A DNA stretch of 64,000 bases, from the NCBI RefSeq assembly GCF_014493765.1, contig NZ_JACTVJ010000015.1, positions 1-64,000 of the forward strand. Direction: 5' to 3'. The DNA is from Streptomyces polyasparticus (GTDB lineage Bacteria > Actinomycetota > Actinomycetes > Streptomycetales > Streptomycetaceae). How positions within the stretch are numbered: the stretch's first letter is position 1; every line of letters starts with the position of its first letter. The notes under the pieces are model-generated. The model saw only the letters and a program-made list of their open reading frames with translations, was not told the DNA's origin and ran no database searches. The position numbers were made by a program, and so were the translations under genes. This document shows positions 1 to 9,885 of this stretch, piece after piece.

Positions 1-313
1 CCTTTGTACTCACCCTCTCGGGCTTTCCTCCGGGCTTCCCTTCGGTCTTGCGTTTCCGACTCTATCAGACTCTTTCGAGTCGATTTCCTCGGCGCCTTTC
101 GGGGTTTCCGCTTTTCGGCGGTTTCCCTTTCCGGTGAGTCCGACTTTATCAGAGTTTCTCGGCCGGTCTGACCGGCCTTGGATTCTGATGAATCGGAAGG
201 GGCTTCGTGAGGAATGAATTTCCTGCGAAGCACGTAGATGTGAAGCTCTGCCGCCGAACCTGACCGGTTCCAGGCAACTGTTCGAATCTACCTCCCCCGT
301 CCTGCCGTGTCAA
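1..313 (-). promoter_or_regulatory. rRNA operon promoter and leader region (rRNA genes lie beyond the left edge)
   Basis: Read on the minus strand, the segment ends in a purine-rich leader (about 60 down to 1) that I recognise as the conserved stretch preceding Streptomyces 16S rRNA genes. A canonical promoter is visible: -35 TTGACA at 308-313 and -10 TAGATT at 285-290 with a 17-bp spacer. Two near-identical blocks reading CTGATARAGTCGGA (about 55-71 and 139-155) look like further tandem promoter or processing elements, as expected for a multi-promoter rrn operon. The identification of the leader is from memory of rrn sequences; no rRNA itself is in the window. Confidence 0.8.
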
Positions 314-366
314 CGACTTTCTTGGGGCGGAGAGGACAGTAGCAGGTCAGGAGGGGTGAACGCACA

Positions 367-1374
367 TCACGCGGCGATGGGCACCGAGGCACTCTGTTCG
401 GCCTCTGCCACATCGCCCCGTTCGCCGGCGCGGACAGCGCGGCCGCCCACCACGTACACGTACAGAAGGAAGGCGAGTTCCGCGACGATGCCGATGGTGA
501 TGCGTGCCCATGTGGGGAGACCGGACGGGGTGACGAAGCCTTCGATGGCGCCCGAGACGAACAGGACGAGGGCGAGTCCGACGGCCATGCCCAGGGCGGC
601 TCGGCCTTCTTCGGCGAGGGCTGTGCGGCGGGTGCGCGGGCCCGGGTCGATGAGGGTCCAGCCGAGGCGCAGGCCCGTGCCGGCGGCGACGAAGACGGCC
701 GTCAGTTCCAGGAGGCCGTGCGGCAGGACCAGGCCGAGGAAGGTGTCGAGGCGGCCTGCAGAGGACATGAGGCCGATGCCCACGCCCAGGTTGAGCATGT
801 TGAGGAACAGGATCCAGATCACCGGGAAGCAGAGGAACGCGCCCAGGACCAGGCACATCGCGGCGGCCTGGGCGTTGTTCGTCCAGACCTGGGCGGCGAA
901 GGAGGCTGCCGGGTGGCTCGAGTAGTACGTCTCGTAGTCGCCGCCGGGGCGGGTGAGCCGGCGGAGCTCCTCCGGGGCCGCGATGGCGGACTGGACTTCC
1001 GGGTGCGTGGCGATCCACCAGCCGATGACCGCGGCGAGCAGGGTCGAGAGCAATGCGGTGGGTACCCACCAGTGGCGGGTGCGGTACATCGCGGCCGGGA
1101 ACCCGTTGCCCAGGAAGCGGGTGACGTCGCGCCATGAGGCGCGGCGGGTGCCCGTCACCGCGCTGCGTGCGCGCGCGACGAGCTGGCTGAGGCGGCCGGT
1201 CAGCTGGGGGTCGGGGGCGCTGGACTGGATCAGCGAGAGGTGGGTGGCGGTGCGCTGGTACAGCGCGACGAGTTCGTCGGCCTCGGCTCCGGAGAGCCTG
1301 CGCCGGCGCCGTAGCAGCGCGTCCAGGCGGTCCCATTCGGCACGGTGTGCGGTGACGAAGACGTCCAGGTCCAT
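367..1374 (-). CDS. SpoIIM-family (stage II sporulation protein M-like) integral membrane protein
   Basis: A 335-aa protein with a soluble, arginine-rich N-terminal region (residues 1-100) followed by about five hydrophobic segments between residues 103 and 318. The centre carries the conserved PHGLLE stretch typical of SpoIIM/DUF95 proteins. In Bacillus SpoIIM belongs to the peptidoglycan-remodelling complex of engulfment; actinobacterial homologues have no established role. It is divergent from the RDD protein gene, with which it commonly pairs in actinomycetes. It lies between that gene and the rRNA promoter region, so both transcripts run toward the left edge. Start ATG at 1374 is taken because the MDLDVFV start fits the family. 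Confidence 0.88.
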   Translation of the reverse strand: MDLDVFVTAHRAEWDRLDALLRRRRRLSGAEADELVALYQRTATHLSLIQSSAPDPQLTGRLSQLVARARSAVTGTRRASWRDVTRFLGNGFPAAMYRTRHWWVPTALLSTLLAAVIGWWIATHPEVQSAIAAPEELRRLTRPGGDYETYYSSHPAASFAAQVWTNNAQAAAMCLVLGAFLCFPVIWILFLNMLNLGVGIGLMSSAGRLDTFLGLVLPHGLLELTAVFVAAGTGLRLGWTLIDPGPRTRRTALAEEGRAALGMAVGLALVLFVSGAIEGFVTPSGLPTWARITIGIVAELAFLLYVYVVGGRAVRAGERGDVAEAEQSASVPIAA

Positions 1375-1463
1375 CCGGCGGCTGCTCCCCTTGCTGCGGC
1401 GCGATGTGCTCTCAGCTTGGCAGACTGTCCGGTCCAGGGGCAGTGCGGGGAAGGGCGGGACAC

Positions 1464-2543
1464 GTGAGTGAGCTGGTGACCGGTGAGGCCGTGGCGCTCG
1501 AACTGCGTGCCGCGCGGCTGCCCAGCCGTGCCTTGGCGGTGATGATCGATCTGGCTGCGGCTTTCGCGGCGTATATCGCCGTGTCGCTGCTGTTGCTCGC
1601 CGCTGCCGGTTCTCTCGACGGCGCCGCGCAGGCGGCGATCTCGGTGGCCACGTTCATCCTCGTGCTCGTCGGCGCGCCGATCGCGGTGGAGACGCTGAGC
1701 CATGGGCGTTCGCTGGGGAAGCTCGCCTGCGGGCTTCGGGTCGTACGCGATGACGGCGGACCCATCCGCTTCCGGCATGCGCTGGTGCGCGGGGCGATGG
1801 GGGTGATCGAGATCCTGGGGACGGCCGGGGTGGTCGCGTGTATCGCCTCGCTGGTGTCGGCGCGCGGGCGGCGGCTCGGGGATGTGTTCGCGGGGACGCT
1901 CGTCGTACGGGAGCGGATCCCTGTGGCCCGTACCGCCTATGTGCCACCGCCTCCGCCCTGGCTGGTGGGGCGGTTCGCCGAACTGGATCTGTCCGGCGTT
2001 CCCGACGCTCTGTGGCTGGCGATCCGGCAGTACCTGACGCGGATGGGGCAGTTGGATCCGCAGGTGGGATGGTCGATGGCGGCGCGGCTCGCGAACGATC
2101 TCGCGGCTTGTACGGGGAGTGCGGCGCCACAAGAGGTTCCGCCGGCGGCCTATTTGGCGGCTGTGGTGCAGGAGCGGCAGGCTCGGGATGCGCGGAAGGC
2201 GTTCGGGGCTGCGCCTGTGCCCGGTTATGGGGCCCCCGCCTATGGGACCCCCGGTAATGGGGCCCCCGCCTATGGGACCCCCGGGTATGGGGCTGTGGCG
2301 CCCGCTCCTCCTCAGGCGACTCGGCCTGCTTCTGCTGATGCGTCTGGGCCTGCTTCTGCTCAGTACCCTGCGCCGACTGTCGAGTCCCCTGTGTCTGCCC
2401 CCGGCTCAGGGGCTTTTGCGCCGCCTGCGGGGCAGCCCGCTTCTCAGCCGGTTCAGCCCTCCTACCGGTCTCCCGCGGCCGAGCCTCCGGCCGTTGCCCA
2501 GGAGGACGTGGCGCCCAAGACCGGCTTTGCGCCGCCTGCTTGA
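1464..2543 (+). CDS. RDD-family membrane protein with Pro/Gly/Ala-rich C-terminal tail
   Basis: A 359-aa protein. The RDD domain occupies about residues 10-150, with the diagnostic Arg in the first helix (ARLPSRALAVMID), the following Asp, and a second conserved GRSLGKLACGLRVV block. After a folded region the tail (from about residue 235) is low complexity and contains YGAPAYGTPG-type repeats encoded near 2220-2300. I chose GTG 1464 because SELVTGEAVALEL is the usual family N-terminus and a purine-rich site (AAGGGCGGGA) precedes it; an upstream ATG at 1404 would add 20 atypical residues. RDD proteins are of unclear function, possibly transport. Divergent to the SpoIIM-like gene, suggesting a shared functional module. 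Confidence 0.88.
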   Translation: MSELVTGEAVALELRAARLPSRALAVMIDLAAAFAAYIAVSLLLLAAAGSLDGAAQAAISVATFILVLVGAPIAVETLSHGRSLGKLACGLRVVRDDGGPIRFRHALVRGAMGVIEILGTAGVVACIASLVSARGRRLGDVFAGTLVVRERIPVARTAYVPPPPPWLVGRFAELDLSGVPDALWLAIRQYLTRMGQLDPQVGWSMAARLANDLAACTGSAAPQEVPPAAYLAAVVQERQARDARKAFGAAPVPGYGAPAYGTPGNGAPAYGTPGYGAVAPAPPQATRPASADASGPASAQYPAPTVESPVSAPGSGAFAPPAGQPASQPVQPSYRSPAAEPPAVAQEDVAPKTGFAPPA

Positions 2544-2571
2544 GGCGGCTGCGGGTCGCGTGCCCGCACAA

Positions 2572-2590
2572 CCGCCTCGTGAAGAGGCGG
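2572..2590. terminator. Hairpin between convergent genes
   Basis: CCGCCTC/GAGGCGG stem of 7 bp with a 5-nt loop directly between the stop codons of the RDD gene and the minus-strand gene ending at 2593; likely bidirectional terminator. Confidence 0.6.
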
Positions 2591-2592
2591 AG

Positions 2593-3207
2593 TTACGGGA
2601 ACACCGACGGCGGGGACTCCAGGTCTTCGAGCTCGAGGCCCGGCGCCGCGAGCACCACGTCACCGGCGATGTGCACGGTGTGCTGCTCCCCCGTGTCCAG
2701 GTCCGCGACCTGGTATTCGTCCACCGCCAGCGGGCCGTTGTCAGTGGCGTGTGTTTCGCTTTTCAGCAGTGACCAGGACTGGTCGAGGGTGCGCGGGGCG
2801 AGCACGGGGTCGGTGAAGCGGACGAGGCGGACGCGCTTCGAGGGGGAGTCGGGGGTGAGGCGCAGCAGCCGTGCTGTGGCGATCAGGAATGAGGGTGAGG
2901 CACCGCTGAAGGCATGGGCCCGGACATTGCCTTCGGTGGCGTGCTCGCCGGTGGGGTCGGTGCGCACCCAGGTCACGCCGTCGATGGCGGCGCCGCGCAC
3001 CTGCCAGTCCGAGGTGTGCAGTTCGAGGCGGATGGGGCGGCCGAGTTCGTCGACGGCCAGGTCGACGGAGCCGGTGAAGTCCCCGGCGGGGGAGGTCAGT
3101 TGGGAGACGTAGCGCCAGCCGGAAGGGCCGGGGGCGCAGTGGAAGTGCTCTTCACCGAGGGGGGTGTGGTCGTGCGGATCGTGGAGCGAATAGCGGCCGC
3201 GGGGCAT
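2593..3207 (-). CDS. Conserved hypothetical actinobacterial protein, family not recognised
   Basis: A 204-aa soluble protein without signal peptide or membrane segment. The N-terminus is rich in His (HDPHDHTPLGEEHFHC), and the body alternates short beta-strand-like segments (LTSPAGDFTGSVDLAV, RPIRLELHTSDWQVRG, GVTWVRTDPTGEHA), suggesting a beta-rich fold. The codon pattern (G/C in third positions) agrees with a real gene, and the start ATG 3207 is preceded by AAGGA. It lies downstream of ahcY, separated by a hairpin terminator, so it is probably transcribed on its own. I cannot assign a function. Confidence 0.75.
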   Translation of the reverse strand: MPRGRYSLHDPHDHTPLGEEHFHCAPGPSGWRYVSQLTSPAGDFTGSVDLAVDELGRPIRLELHTSDWQVRGAAIDGVTWVRTDPTGEHATEGNVRAHAFSGASPSFLIATARLLRLTPDSPSKRVRLVRFTDPVLAPRTLDQSWSLLKSETHATDNGPLAVDEYQVADLDTGEQHTVHIAGDVVLAAPGLELEDLESPPSVFP

Positions 3208-3259
3208 GAGGTCGAGTCCTTGCTGGGTCCTGCTCGGGGCCTGGTCGGGGCTGCACGCG

Positions 3260-3292
3260 GGCAGGCCCCCGCCTGAGGGGCGAGGGCCTGCC
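3260..3292 (-). terminator. Terminator downstream of ahcY
   Basis: GGCAGGCCC/GGGCCTGCC arms (3260-3268 and 3284-3292) extended by four inner pairs with one mismatch, lying about 60 nt beyond the ahcY stop codon on the minus strand. Confidence 0.6.
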
Positions 3293-3351
3293 TGGCGCCA
3301 AGTGCTCCGCCAGCGACGGGATCGGTGGCGGTGGTGGTCCGACCTGCGGGA

Positions 3352-4806
<1,455 letters not shown>

Positions 4807-5203
4807 GTGAAGCTGCTCCCGGATCGGAGGCGGTATTCGGGCATGGAGCGGCTGCGGCGCGGGCACACGACGCGCAGGCGCAACACCAGCCCGCGCAGGC
4901 ACACAGAGTGGACCCGGTAGCTCGCAGCGCAGTCCGTCGGAGGCCCTCTCTCCCTCGGACGGCCCAACCATCGGCCCGCCCGACCGCCATCAGCAGCGAC
5001 GTCTGTCAGGTCACGAATCTACACCGATCGGCCCAGCGGGCAGTAGCCCGCCCCAGGCTCTCGCGAGCGGGGCGCCGGGCGGTCCAGAGGCCTGCCGGGC
5101 GCAAGCCTTCTAGAATTTTGCGCACAGACATGCTCATAGCAGGATGCAGTAGGCCAAACCCGCACTGCTGTGCGGTGTCGCACGGAAGCCTGAGGAGACC
5201 TAC
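4807..5203. promoter_or_regulatory. Divergent ahcY/fruA intergenic region
   Basis: No gene is seen here. For ahcY, an extended -10 TGTAGATT reads leftward (core at 5016-5021), implying a leader of about 200 nt. That leader carries a strong hairpin (CCGTCGGAGG/CCTCGGACGG, about 4934-4963). For the PTS gene, GAGGAG at 5192-5197 sits 6 nt before the GTG. I looked for an SAH riboswitch and did not find its consensus. Confidence 0.45.
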
Positions 5204-7309
5204 GTGACCAGTCCAGCGCAACCGCCCGCAGGCGCCGGGCCCGACGGGCACAAGCTGAAGCTCCTGGCGGTCACCGCGTGCCCGACCGGTATCGCCCATA
5301 CGTATATGGCGGCCGAGAAGCTCCAGCAGGCGGCCGACGGTCTCGGCATCGACATGAAGGTGGAGACGCAGGGCTCGATCGGAGCCGAGAACGTCCTCAC
5401 CGACAACGATGTCAGAGAAGCCGACGGCATCATCATCGCAGCCGACAAGGAGGTCGACCTCGACCGCTTCGCCGGCAAGAAGCTCCTGACGGTTCCGGTC
5501 GCGGACGGCATCCACCGGCCCGAGCAGCTGATCGCCGAGGTGCAGAGCGCCACGGTGTACACGGGCGGCGGTGCCGGCGGCGGCGCGGCGGGCGGCTCCG
5601 GTGGGGGCGGCGCGGGCGGCGGCAAGGAGCGGAGCCTCGCGTACAAGGCGCTGATGAACGGTGTCTCGTACATGATCCCGTTCGTCGTCGTGGGCGGTCT
5701 GCTGCTCGCCATCTCGCTGTCCCTGGGCGGTCATGCGGACGCCAAGGGCGGCCTCGTGGTCCCCGAGGACACGTTCTGGTACTACGTGCAGAAGCTCGGT
5801 GAGACCGGCTTCAGCCTGATGCTGCCGATCTTCTCGGGCTACATCGCGTACGCGCTCGGCGACCGCCCCGCCCTCGTACCCGGCATGATCGGCGGTTTCC
5901 TGGCGGCCAACGCGACGGGCATCTACGGCGCCGACGCGAACGCGGGCTTCCTTGGCGCGATCGTCACCGGTTTCATGGCCGGTTACCTCGTGATGTGGAT
6001 CAAGAAGGTCAAGGTGCCGAAGTTCGTGGCACCGATCATGCCGATCATCGTGATCCCCATCGTGTCGACGCTGGTGCTCGGCCTGCTCTACATCTACGTG
6101 ATCGGCCAGCCGATCTCCTGGGTCTTCACGCACCTCACCGACTGGCTGAACGGCATGACCGGTTCCAGCGCGGTCGTGCTCGGCGCCATCATCGGTCTCA
6201 TGATCGCCTTCGACATGGGCGGTCCGGTCAACAAGACGGCGTTCCTGGTCGCGGCCGGTCTGATCGGCACGAACAACGAGGTCATGGGTATGGCCGCGGC
6301 CGCCATCCCGGTCATGCCGCTCGGCCAGGGTCTGGCCACGCTGCTGCGCAAGAAGTTCTATACGCAGGAGGAGCAGGAGACCGGTCTCGCGGCGCTGTTC
6401 ATGGGCTTCTTCGGTATCTCCGAGGGAGCGATCCCCTTCGCCGCGGCGCGGCCGGCCCAGGTCATTCCGGCGAACATGCTCGGTGGTGCGGTCGCCGGTG
6501 CGATCGCCGGTGTAGCCGGGGTGACGGACTCGGTGCCGCACGGTGGCCCGATCGTCTCGCTGTTCGGCGCGATCGGCGGTGCGCTGATGTTCTTCGTCGC
6601 GATCATCGCCGGTACGGTCGTCACCGCTCTGACCACCAACGCGCTCATCGGCATCAAGGCCCGCAAGGACGCCGACGAGACCGTGCAGATGGGTGGCGCC
6701 GAGCCGGCCATGGCCAGTGTGGGTGCCGGGGTGAAGGCCGCCGGCGCTGCTGCCGCGGCCGCCGGTACCGCCTCCCCCGCTACTCCGGCCGGTACGAAGT
6801 CGGCCGGCATCGGGGCCGGGGCCACGGAGCAGCCGGCTTCCGCGGCCGATGACGAGGTCCTCTCCGGTTACCTCACCGCGCAGACCGTCAAGGTCCGGCT
6901 CACCTCCGACGACAAGGAGGCGGCGATCCGCGAGATGGCCAACATGCTGGCCTCCACCGGCAAGGTCAACGACACCGAGGAGCTCGTACAGACCGCGCTG
7001 CGGCGCGAGGCGCAGGGCACCACGGGACTCGGCGAGGAGATCGCGATCCCGCACGCCAAGACGGATGCGGTCGACGAGCCCGTCGTCGGGTTCGCCCGGT
7101 CCCCCGAGGGCGTCGAGTGGGGCTCGCTCGACGGTACGAAGGCCAAGCTGATCTTCATGATCTCCGTGCCGGAGGCTGCCGCGGGCGATGAGCATCTGCG
7201 GATCCTCGCGCTGCTGTCGCGCAAGCTGATGGACACCGGGTTCCGTGAGCGGCTGCAGTCGGCGCCGGATGACGCGGCGATTCTGGATGTGCTGCGCGAG
7301 ATTCGGTAG
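5204..7309 (+). CDS. fruA: Fructose-type PTS permease, fused EIIB-EIIC-EIIA
   Basis: A 701-aa phosphotransferase-system permease that imports and phosphorylates a sugar, most likely fructose. Order of domains: EIIB at about residues 18-115 with phosphocysteine motif TACPTGIAHTYMAAE; a Gly-rich linker (GGGAGGGAAGG type, about 122-145); membrane EIIC about 150-490 with GGPVNKTAF and GISEGAIPFAA signatures; an Ala-rich linker; and EIIA about 555-700 with the phosphohistidine in EEIAIPHAKTDA. GTG 5204 has a strong GAGGAG. No fruK or fruR is adjacent, so it is a stand-alone gene. The B-C-A order differs from the A-B-C order I recall for the classical S. coelicolor FruA, so this may be a second fructose or a mannose-type system; the nearby manA would suit the latter. 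Confidence 0.88.
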   Translation: MTSPAQPPAGAGPDGHKLKLLAVTACPTGIAHTYMAAEKLQQAADGLGIDMKVETQGSIGAENVLTDNDVREADGIIIAADKEVDLDRFAGKKLLTVPVADGIHRPEQLIAEVQSATVYTGGGAGGGAAGGSGGGGAGGGKERSLAYKALMNGVSYMIPFVVVGGLLLAISLSLGGHADAKGGLVVPEDTFWYYVQKLGETGFSLMLPIFSGYIAYALGDRPALVPGMIGGFLAANATGIYGADANAGFLGAIVTGFMAGYLVMWIKKVKVPKFVAPIMPIIVIPIVSTLVLGLLYIYVIGQPISWVFTHLTDWLNGMTGSSAVVLGAIIGLMIAFDMGGPVNKTAFLVAAGLIGTNNEVMGMAAAAIPVMPLGQGLATLLRKKFYTQEEQETGLAALFMGFFGISEGAIPFAAARPAQVIPANMLGGAVAGAIAGVAGVTDSVPHGGPIVSLFGAIGGALMFFVAIIAGTVVTALTTNALIGIKARKDADETVQMGGAEPAMASVGAGVKAAGAAAAAAGTASPATPAGTKSAGIGAGATEQPASAADDEVLSGYLTAQTVKVRLTSDDKEAAIREMANMLASTGKVNDTEELVQTALRREAQGTTGLGEEIAIPHAKTDAVDEPVVGFARSPEGVEWGSLDGTKAKLIFMISVPEAAAGDEHLRILALLSRKLMDTGFRERLQSAPDDAAILDVLREIR

Positions 7310-7330
7310 CTCCCGGATTTCGTACGGCGA

Positions 7331-7362
7331 CGGGCCCCGCACCTCGGAAGGTGTGGGGCCCG
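7331..7362 (+). terminator. Terminator of the PTS gene
   Basis: A 14-bp stem (7331-7344 with 7349-7362, CGGGCCCCGCACCT against its complement with one G-U pair) and a CGGA tetraloop, 22 nt after the fruA stop codon. Confidence 0.8.
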
Positions 7363-7410
7363 TTCGCTTGCCGAAGGTGCTGCCTGGTGGTCGTACGGCA
7401 GGTGTGGATT

Positions 7411-7557
7411 TCCCCTACCCGCCCCTTCCCGAAACCGGGGCTGCGCCCCGGACCCCATGTGCGGGGCCCCAGGGTGGGTGGGACCGCGGGGGCTTCGCCC
7501 CCTGCACCCCCAGCATCCGAACTTCGTTCGGATCTCCTCAAACGCCGGAGGGGCTGA
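7411..7557 (+). repeat. Dispersed intergenic repeat, family 1, copy 1
   Basis: This begins CCCCTACCCGCCCCTTCCCG, continues with small GC hairpins (GGGGCTGCGCCCC, GGGGGCTTCGCCCCC) and an ATCCGAACTTCGTTCGGAT hairpin, and ends CTCAAACGCCGGAGGGGCTGA. Related copies occur at 26749, 44449, 53621, 61905 and (inverted) 62000. Confidence 0.85.
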
Positions 7558-7574
7558 GTGGGGCTGAAAAGGGA

Positions 7575-8534
7575 TCAGTGTCCGCCCGGGGACTTCGCCG
7601 GGTTGTCGCCCGCCTCGGCCGCCGACTCGCTGTAGATGTCCGGCTCGAGGTAGATCACGCGGGCGATCGGGACGGCGGCGCGGATGCGGTCCTCGGCTGC
7701 GTTTATGGCGGCTGCCACCTCGGCGGCCGTGTCGTCGTGCTGGACCGCGACCTTGGCGGCAACGAGGAGTTCCTCGGGGCCGAGGTGCAGCGTACGCATG
7801 TGGATGATGCGGGTGACGGTGTCGCCGTCGACCATCGCGGCCTCGATCTTGGCGACCTCCTCGGCACCCGCGGACTCACCGAGCAGCAGCGACTTCGTCT
7901 CGGCGGCGAGCACGATCGCGATCAGGATGAGCAGCACACCGATGCAGAGGGTGCCGATGCCGTCCCAGACGCCGTTGCCGGTGGCGAGCGCGAGGCTGAC
8001 GCCGACCAGGGCGAGGATCAGACCGACCAGCGCGCCGAGGTCCTCGAGGAGGACGACGGGGAGCTCGGGCGCCTTGGAGCGGCGGATGAACTCCTTCCAC
8101 GACTGCTTGCCGCGGATCGCGTTCGACTCCTTGATGGCCGTACGGAAGGAGAAGGTCTCGGCGATGATCGCGAACACCAGGACGCCGACCGGCCAGTACC
8201 AGTGCGTGATCTCGTGCGGGTGCTTGATCTTCTCGTAGCCCTCGTAGATGGCGAACATGCCACCGACGGAGAAGAGCACGATCGAGACGAGGAAGGCGTA
8301 GATGTAGCGCTCGCGGCCGTAGCCGAAGGGGTGCTGGGGGGTCGCGGCGCGCTGCGCCTTCTTGCCGCCGAGCAGGAGCAGGCCCTGGTTGCCCGAGTCG
8401 GCGAGCGAGTGGACGCTCTCCGCCAGCATCGACGAGGAGCCACTGAAGATGAAGGCCACGAATTTCGCTACCGCGATGGCGAGGTTGGCGGCGAGTGCCG
8501 CCACGATCGCCTTGGTGCCGCCTGACGCGCTCAT
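7575..8534 (-). CDS. Cation diffusion facilitator (CDF) family transporter
   Basis: A 319-aa inner-membrane metal/proton antiporter, probably exporting Zn(II) or a related divalent cation. The first metal-site helix reads AESVHSLADSGNQ, with the HxxxD pair; the later helix reads LLEDLGALVGLILALVG, where the usual second-site residues are partly replaced, as in one CDF subgroup. About six hydrophobic segments lie between residues 8 and 205, and a cytoplasmic C-terminal ferredoxin-like domain (about 215-300, HMRTLHLGPEELLVAAKV) follows. Start ATG 8534 follows a hairpin-containing 125-nt gap after manA, so it may have its own promoter. Confidence 0.93.
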   Translation of the reverse strand: MSASGGTKAIVAALAANLAIAVAKFVAFIFSGSSSMLAESVHSLADSGNQGLLLLGGKKAQRAATPQHPFGYGRERYIYAFLVSIVLFSVGGMFAIYEGYEKIKHPHEITHWYWPVGVLVFAIIAETFSFRTAIKESNAIRGKQSWKEFIRRSKAPELPVVLLEDLGALVGLILALVGVSLALATGNGVWDGIGTLCIGVLLILIAIVLAAETKSLLLGESAGAEEVAKIEAAMVDGDTVTRIIHMRTLHLGPEELLVAAKVAVQHDDTAAEVAAAINAAEDRIRAAVPIARVIYLEPDIYSESAAEAGDNPAKSPGGH

Positions 8535-8592
8535 CTAGCCCGATGTCCCTTCGAACCGCTGCCTTGTACGTACGTGAGTAGGCCGTGTACGC

Positions 8593-8634
8593 AATGGACC
8601 GCACGGCCGCCGGGGCCATGCGGTCCGTCATTGT
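8593..8634. terminator. Inverted repeat between manA and the CDF gene
   Basis: AATGGACCGCACGGCC and GGCCATGCGGTCCGTCATT form a long imperfect stem with a short loop. It is placed just after the manA stop codon on the minus strand and fits a terminator or attenuator. Confidence 0.5.
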
Positions 8635-8659
8635 TGCAGCAGTGGCAGGGGACGGCGCG

Positions 8660-9811
8660 TCAGGCCACCACAGTGGCGCGGAAGAGGGTGCCGTTTCCGG
8701 AAATCTCCGCCGCCTCGTCCGCGGGGACGAAGACCGACTGGCCCGGAGCGAGCTCGTACTCCCCCGCGGTCACCGTGCCCGCCGTGCAGAGCAGGATCTG
8801 CGGAGTACGGGCGGTCACCGTGCGCTTCTCGGAGCCCTCGGCCAGGACATAGCGCGAGAGGCGGAACTCGTCGATCGGCGTCTCGTAGACCTCCTCGCCG
8901 TCGGGGCCCGCCTCGGGGCGCAGGACGCCCGGGTCGGTGGCCTCGAAGCGGACGATGCGCAGGAGTTCGGGGACGTCGACGTGCTTGGGGGTGAGGCCGC
9001 AGCGCAGCACGTTGTCGGAGTTGGCCATGATCTCGACGCCCAGGCCGTTGAGGTAGGCGTGCGGGACGCCCGCGCCGAGGAACAGGGCCTCGCCGGGCTG
9101 CAGTTGGACGTAGTTGAGCAGCATCGCGGCGATCACGCCCGGGTCGCCCGGGTAGTGGCGGGCGATGCTCGCGTACGGGGCGTAGGCGCCGCCCAGGCTC
9201 TCGGCGGCGGCCGCGGCCTCGGTGACCGTGGCCGTCATCGCGTCCTTGTCGGCGCTGAGCACGGCGGTGAGCACCTCGCGCAGCGCCGCTTCCTCGGGCT
9301 GTGCGTGCAGCAGGTCGACGTACGGCTTCAGGGAGTCCACACCGAGACCGGCGAGCAGCTCCGCGGCCTCGGCCGGGGCGCGGAAGCCGCACAGGCCGTC
9401 GAACGGGGTGAGCGCGCAGATCAGTTCGGGCTTGTGGTTGGCGTCCTTGTAGTTGCGGAACGGTGCGTCGATCGGGACGCCGCGCTGCTCCTCGTCCGCG
9501 TAACCCTCCTTCGCCTGCTCCAGATTGGGGTGCACCTGCAGCGAGAGCGGGGCGCCGGCGGCGAGCAGCTTGAGCAGGAAGGGCAGCCGGGGGCCGAACT
9601 TCGCGACGGCCGCGGCGCCCAGCTCGGCCTCGGGGGCGGCGTCGATGACCTCGTTGAGCGGGCCGCGCTCCAGGCGCGAGGGGGCGCCGGGGTGAGCGCC
9701 CATCCACATCTCGGCCTGCGGTTCGCCGGTCGGCTCCACGCCGAGCAGCTGCGGGATCGCGGTGGCCGAACCCCAGGCGTACGGGCGGATGGTGTTGGTG
9801 AGGCGGTCCAT
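8660..9811 (-). CDS. manA: Mannose-6-phosphate isomerase, class I
   Basis: A 383-aa zinc enzyme interconverting fructose 6-phosphate and mannose 6-phosphate. It shows the cupin metal and substrate motifs LSLQVHPNLEQAKEGY, NYKDANHKPELICAL and the GVPHAYLNGLGVEIMANSDN stretch expected of type I enzymes. The start ATG 9811 gives MDRLTNTIRPYAWGS, the standard N-terminus. It is the third member of a minus-strand series manB - trm112-like - SIS protein - manA, with 74 nt between it and the SIS gene, so co-transcription is likely. Together they feed GDP-mannose synthesis for glycans and mannosylated proteins. Confidence 0.95.
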   Translation of the reverse strand: MDRLTNTIRPYAWGSATAIPQLLGVEPTGEPQAEMWMGAHPGAPSRLERGPLNEVIDAAPEAELGAAAVAKFGPRLPFLLKLLAAGAPLSLQVHPNLEQAKEGYADEEQRGVPIDAPFRNYKDANHKPELICALTPFDGLCGFRAPAEAAELLAGLGVDSLKPYVDLLHAQPEEAALREVLTAVLSADKDAMTATVTEAAAAAESLGGAYAPYASIARHYPGDPGVIAAMLLNYVQLQPGEALFLGAGVPHAYLNGLGVEIMANSDNVLRCGLTPKHVDVPELLRIVRFEATDPGVLRPEAGPDGEEVYETPIDEFRLSRYVLAEGSEKRTVTARTPQILLCTAGTVTAGEYELAPGQSVFVPADEAAEISGNGTLFRATVVA

Positions 9812-9885
9812 GAGGGGTGTTCCTTCGACGTGCGTACTTTGTCCGTACGGGAATCAGGTGCCCGGGACGGGCACCGGCAGGCCGG

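Noticed and set aside
4807-5010. Possible SAH riboswitch in the ahcY leader
   Set aside because: A good hairpin exists, but the CCGAGGAGCGCUGC-type consensus and its pseudoknot partner were not found.
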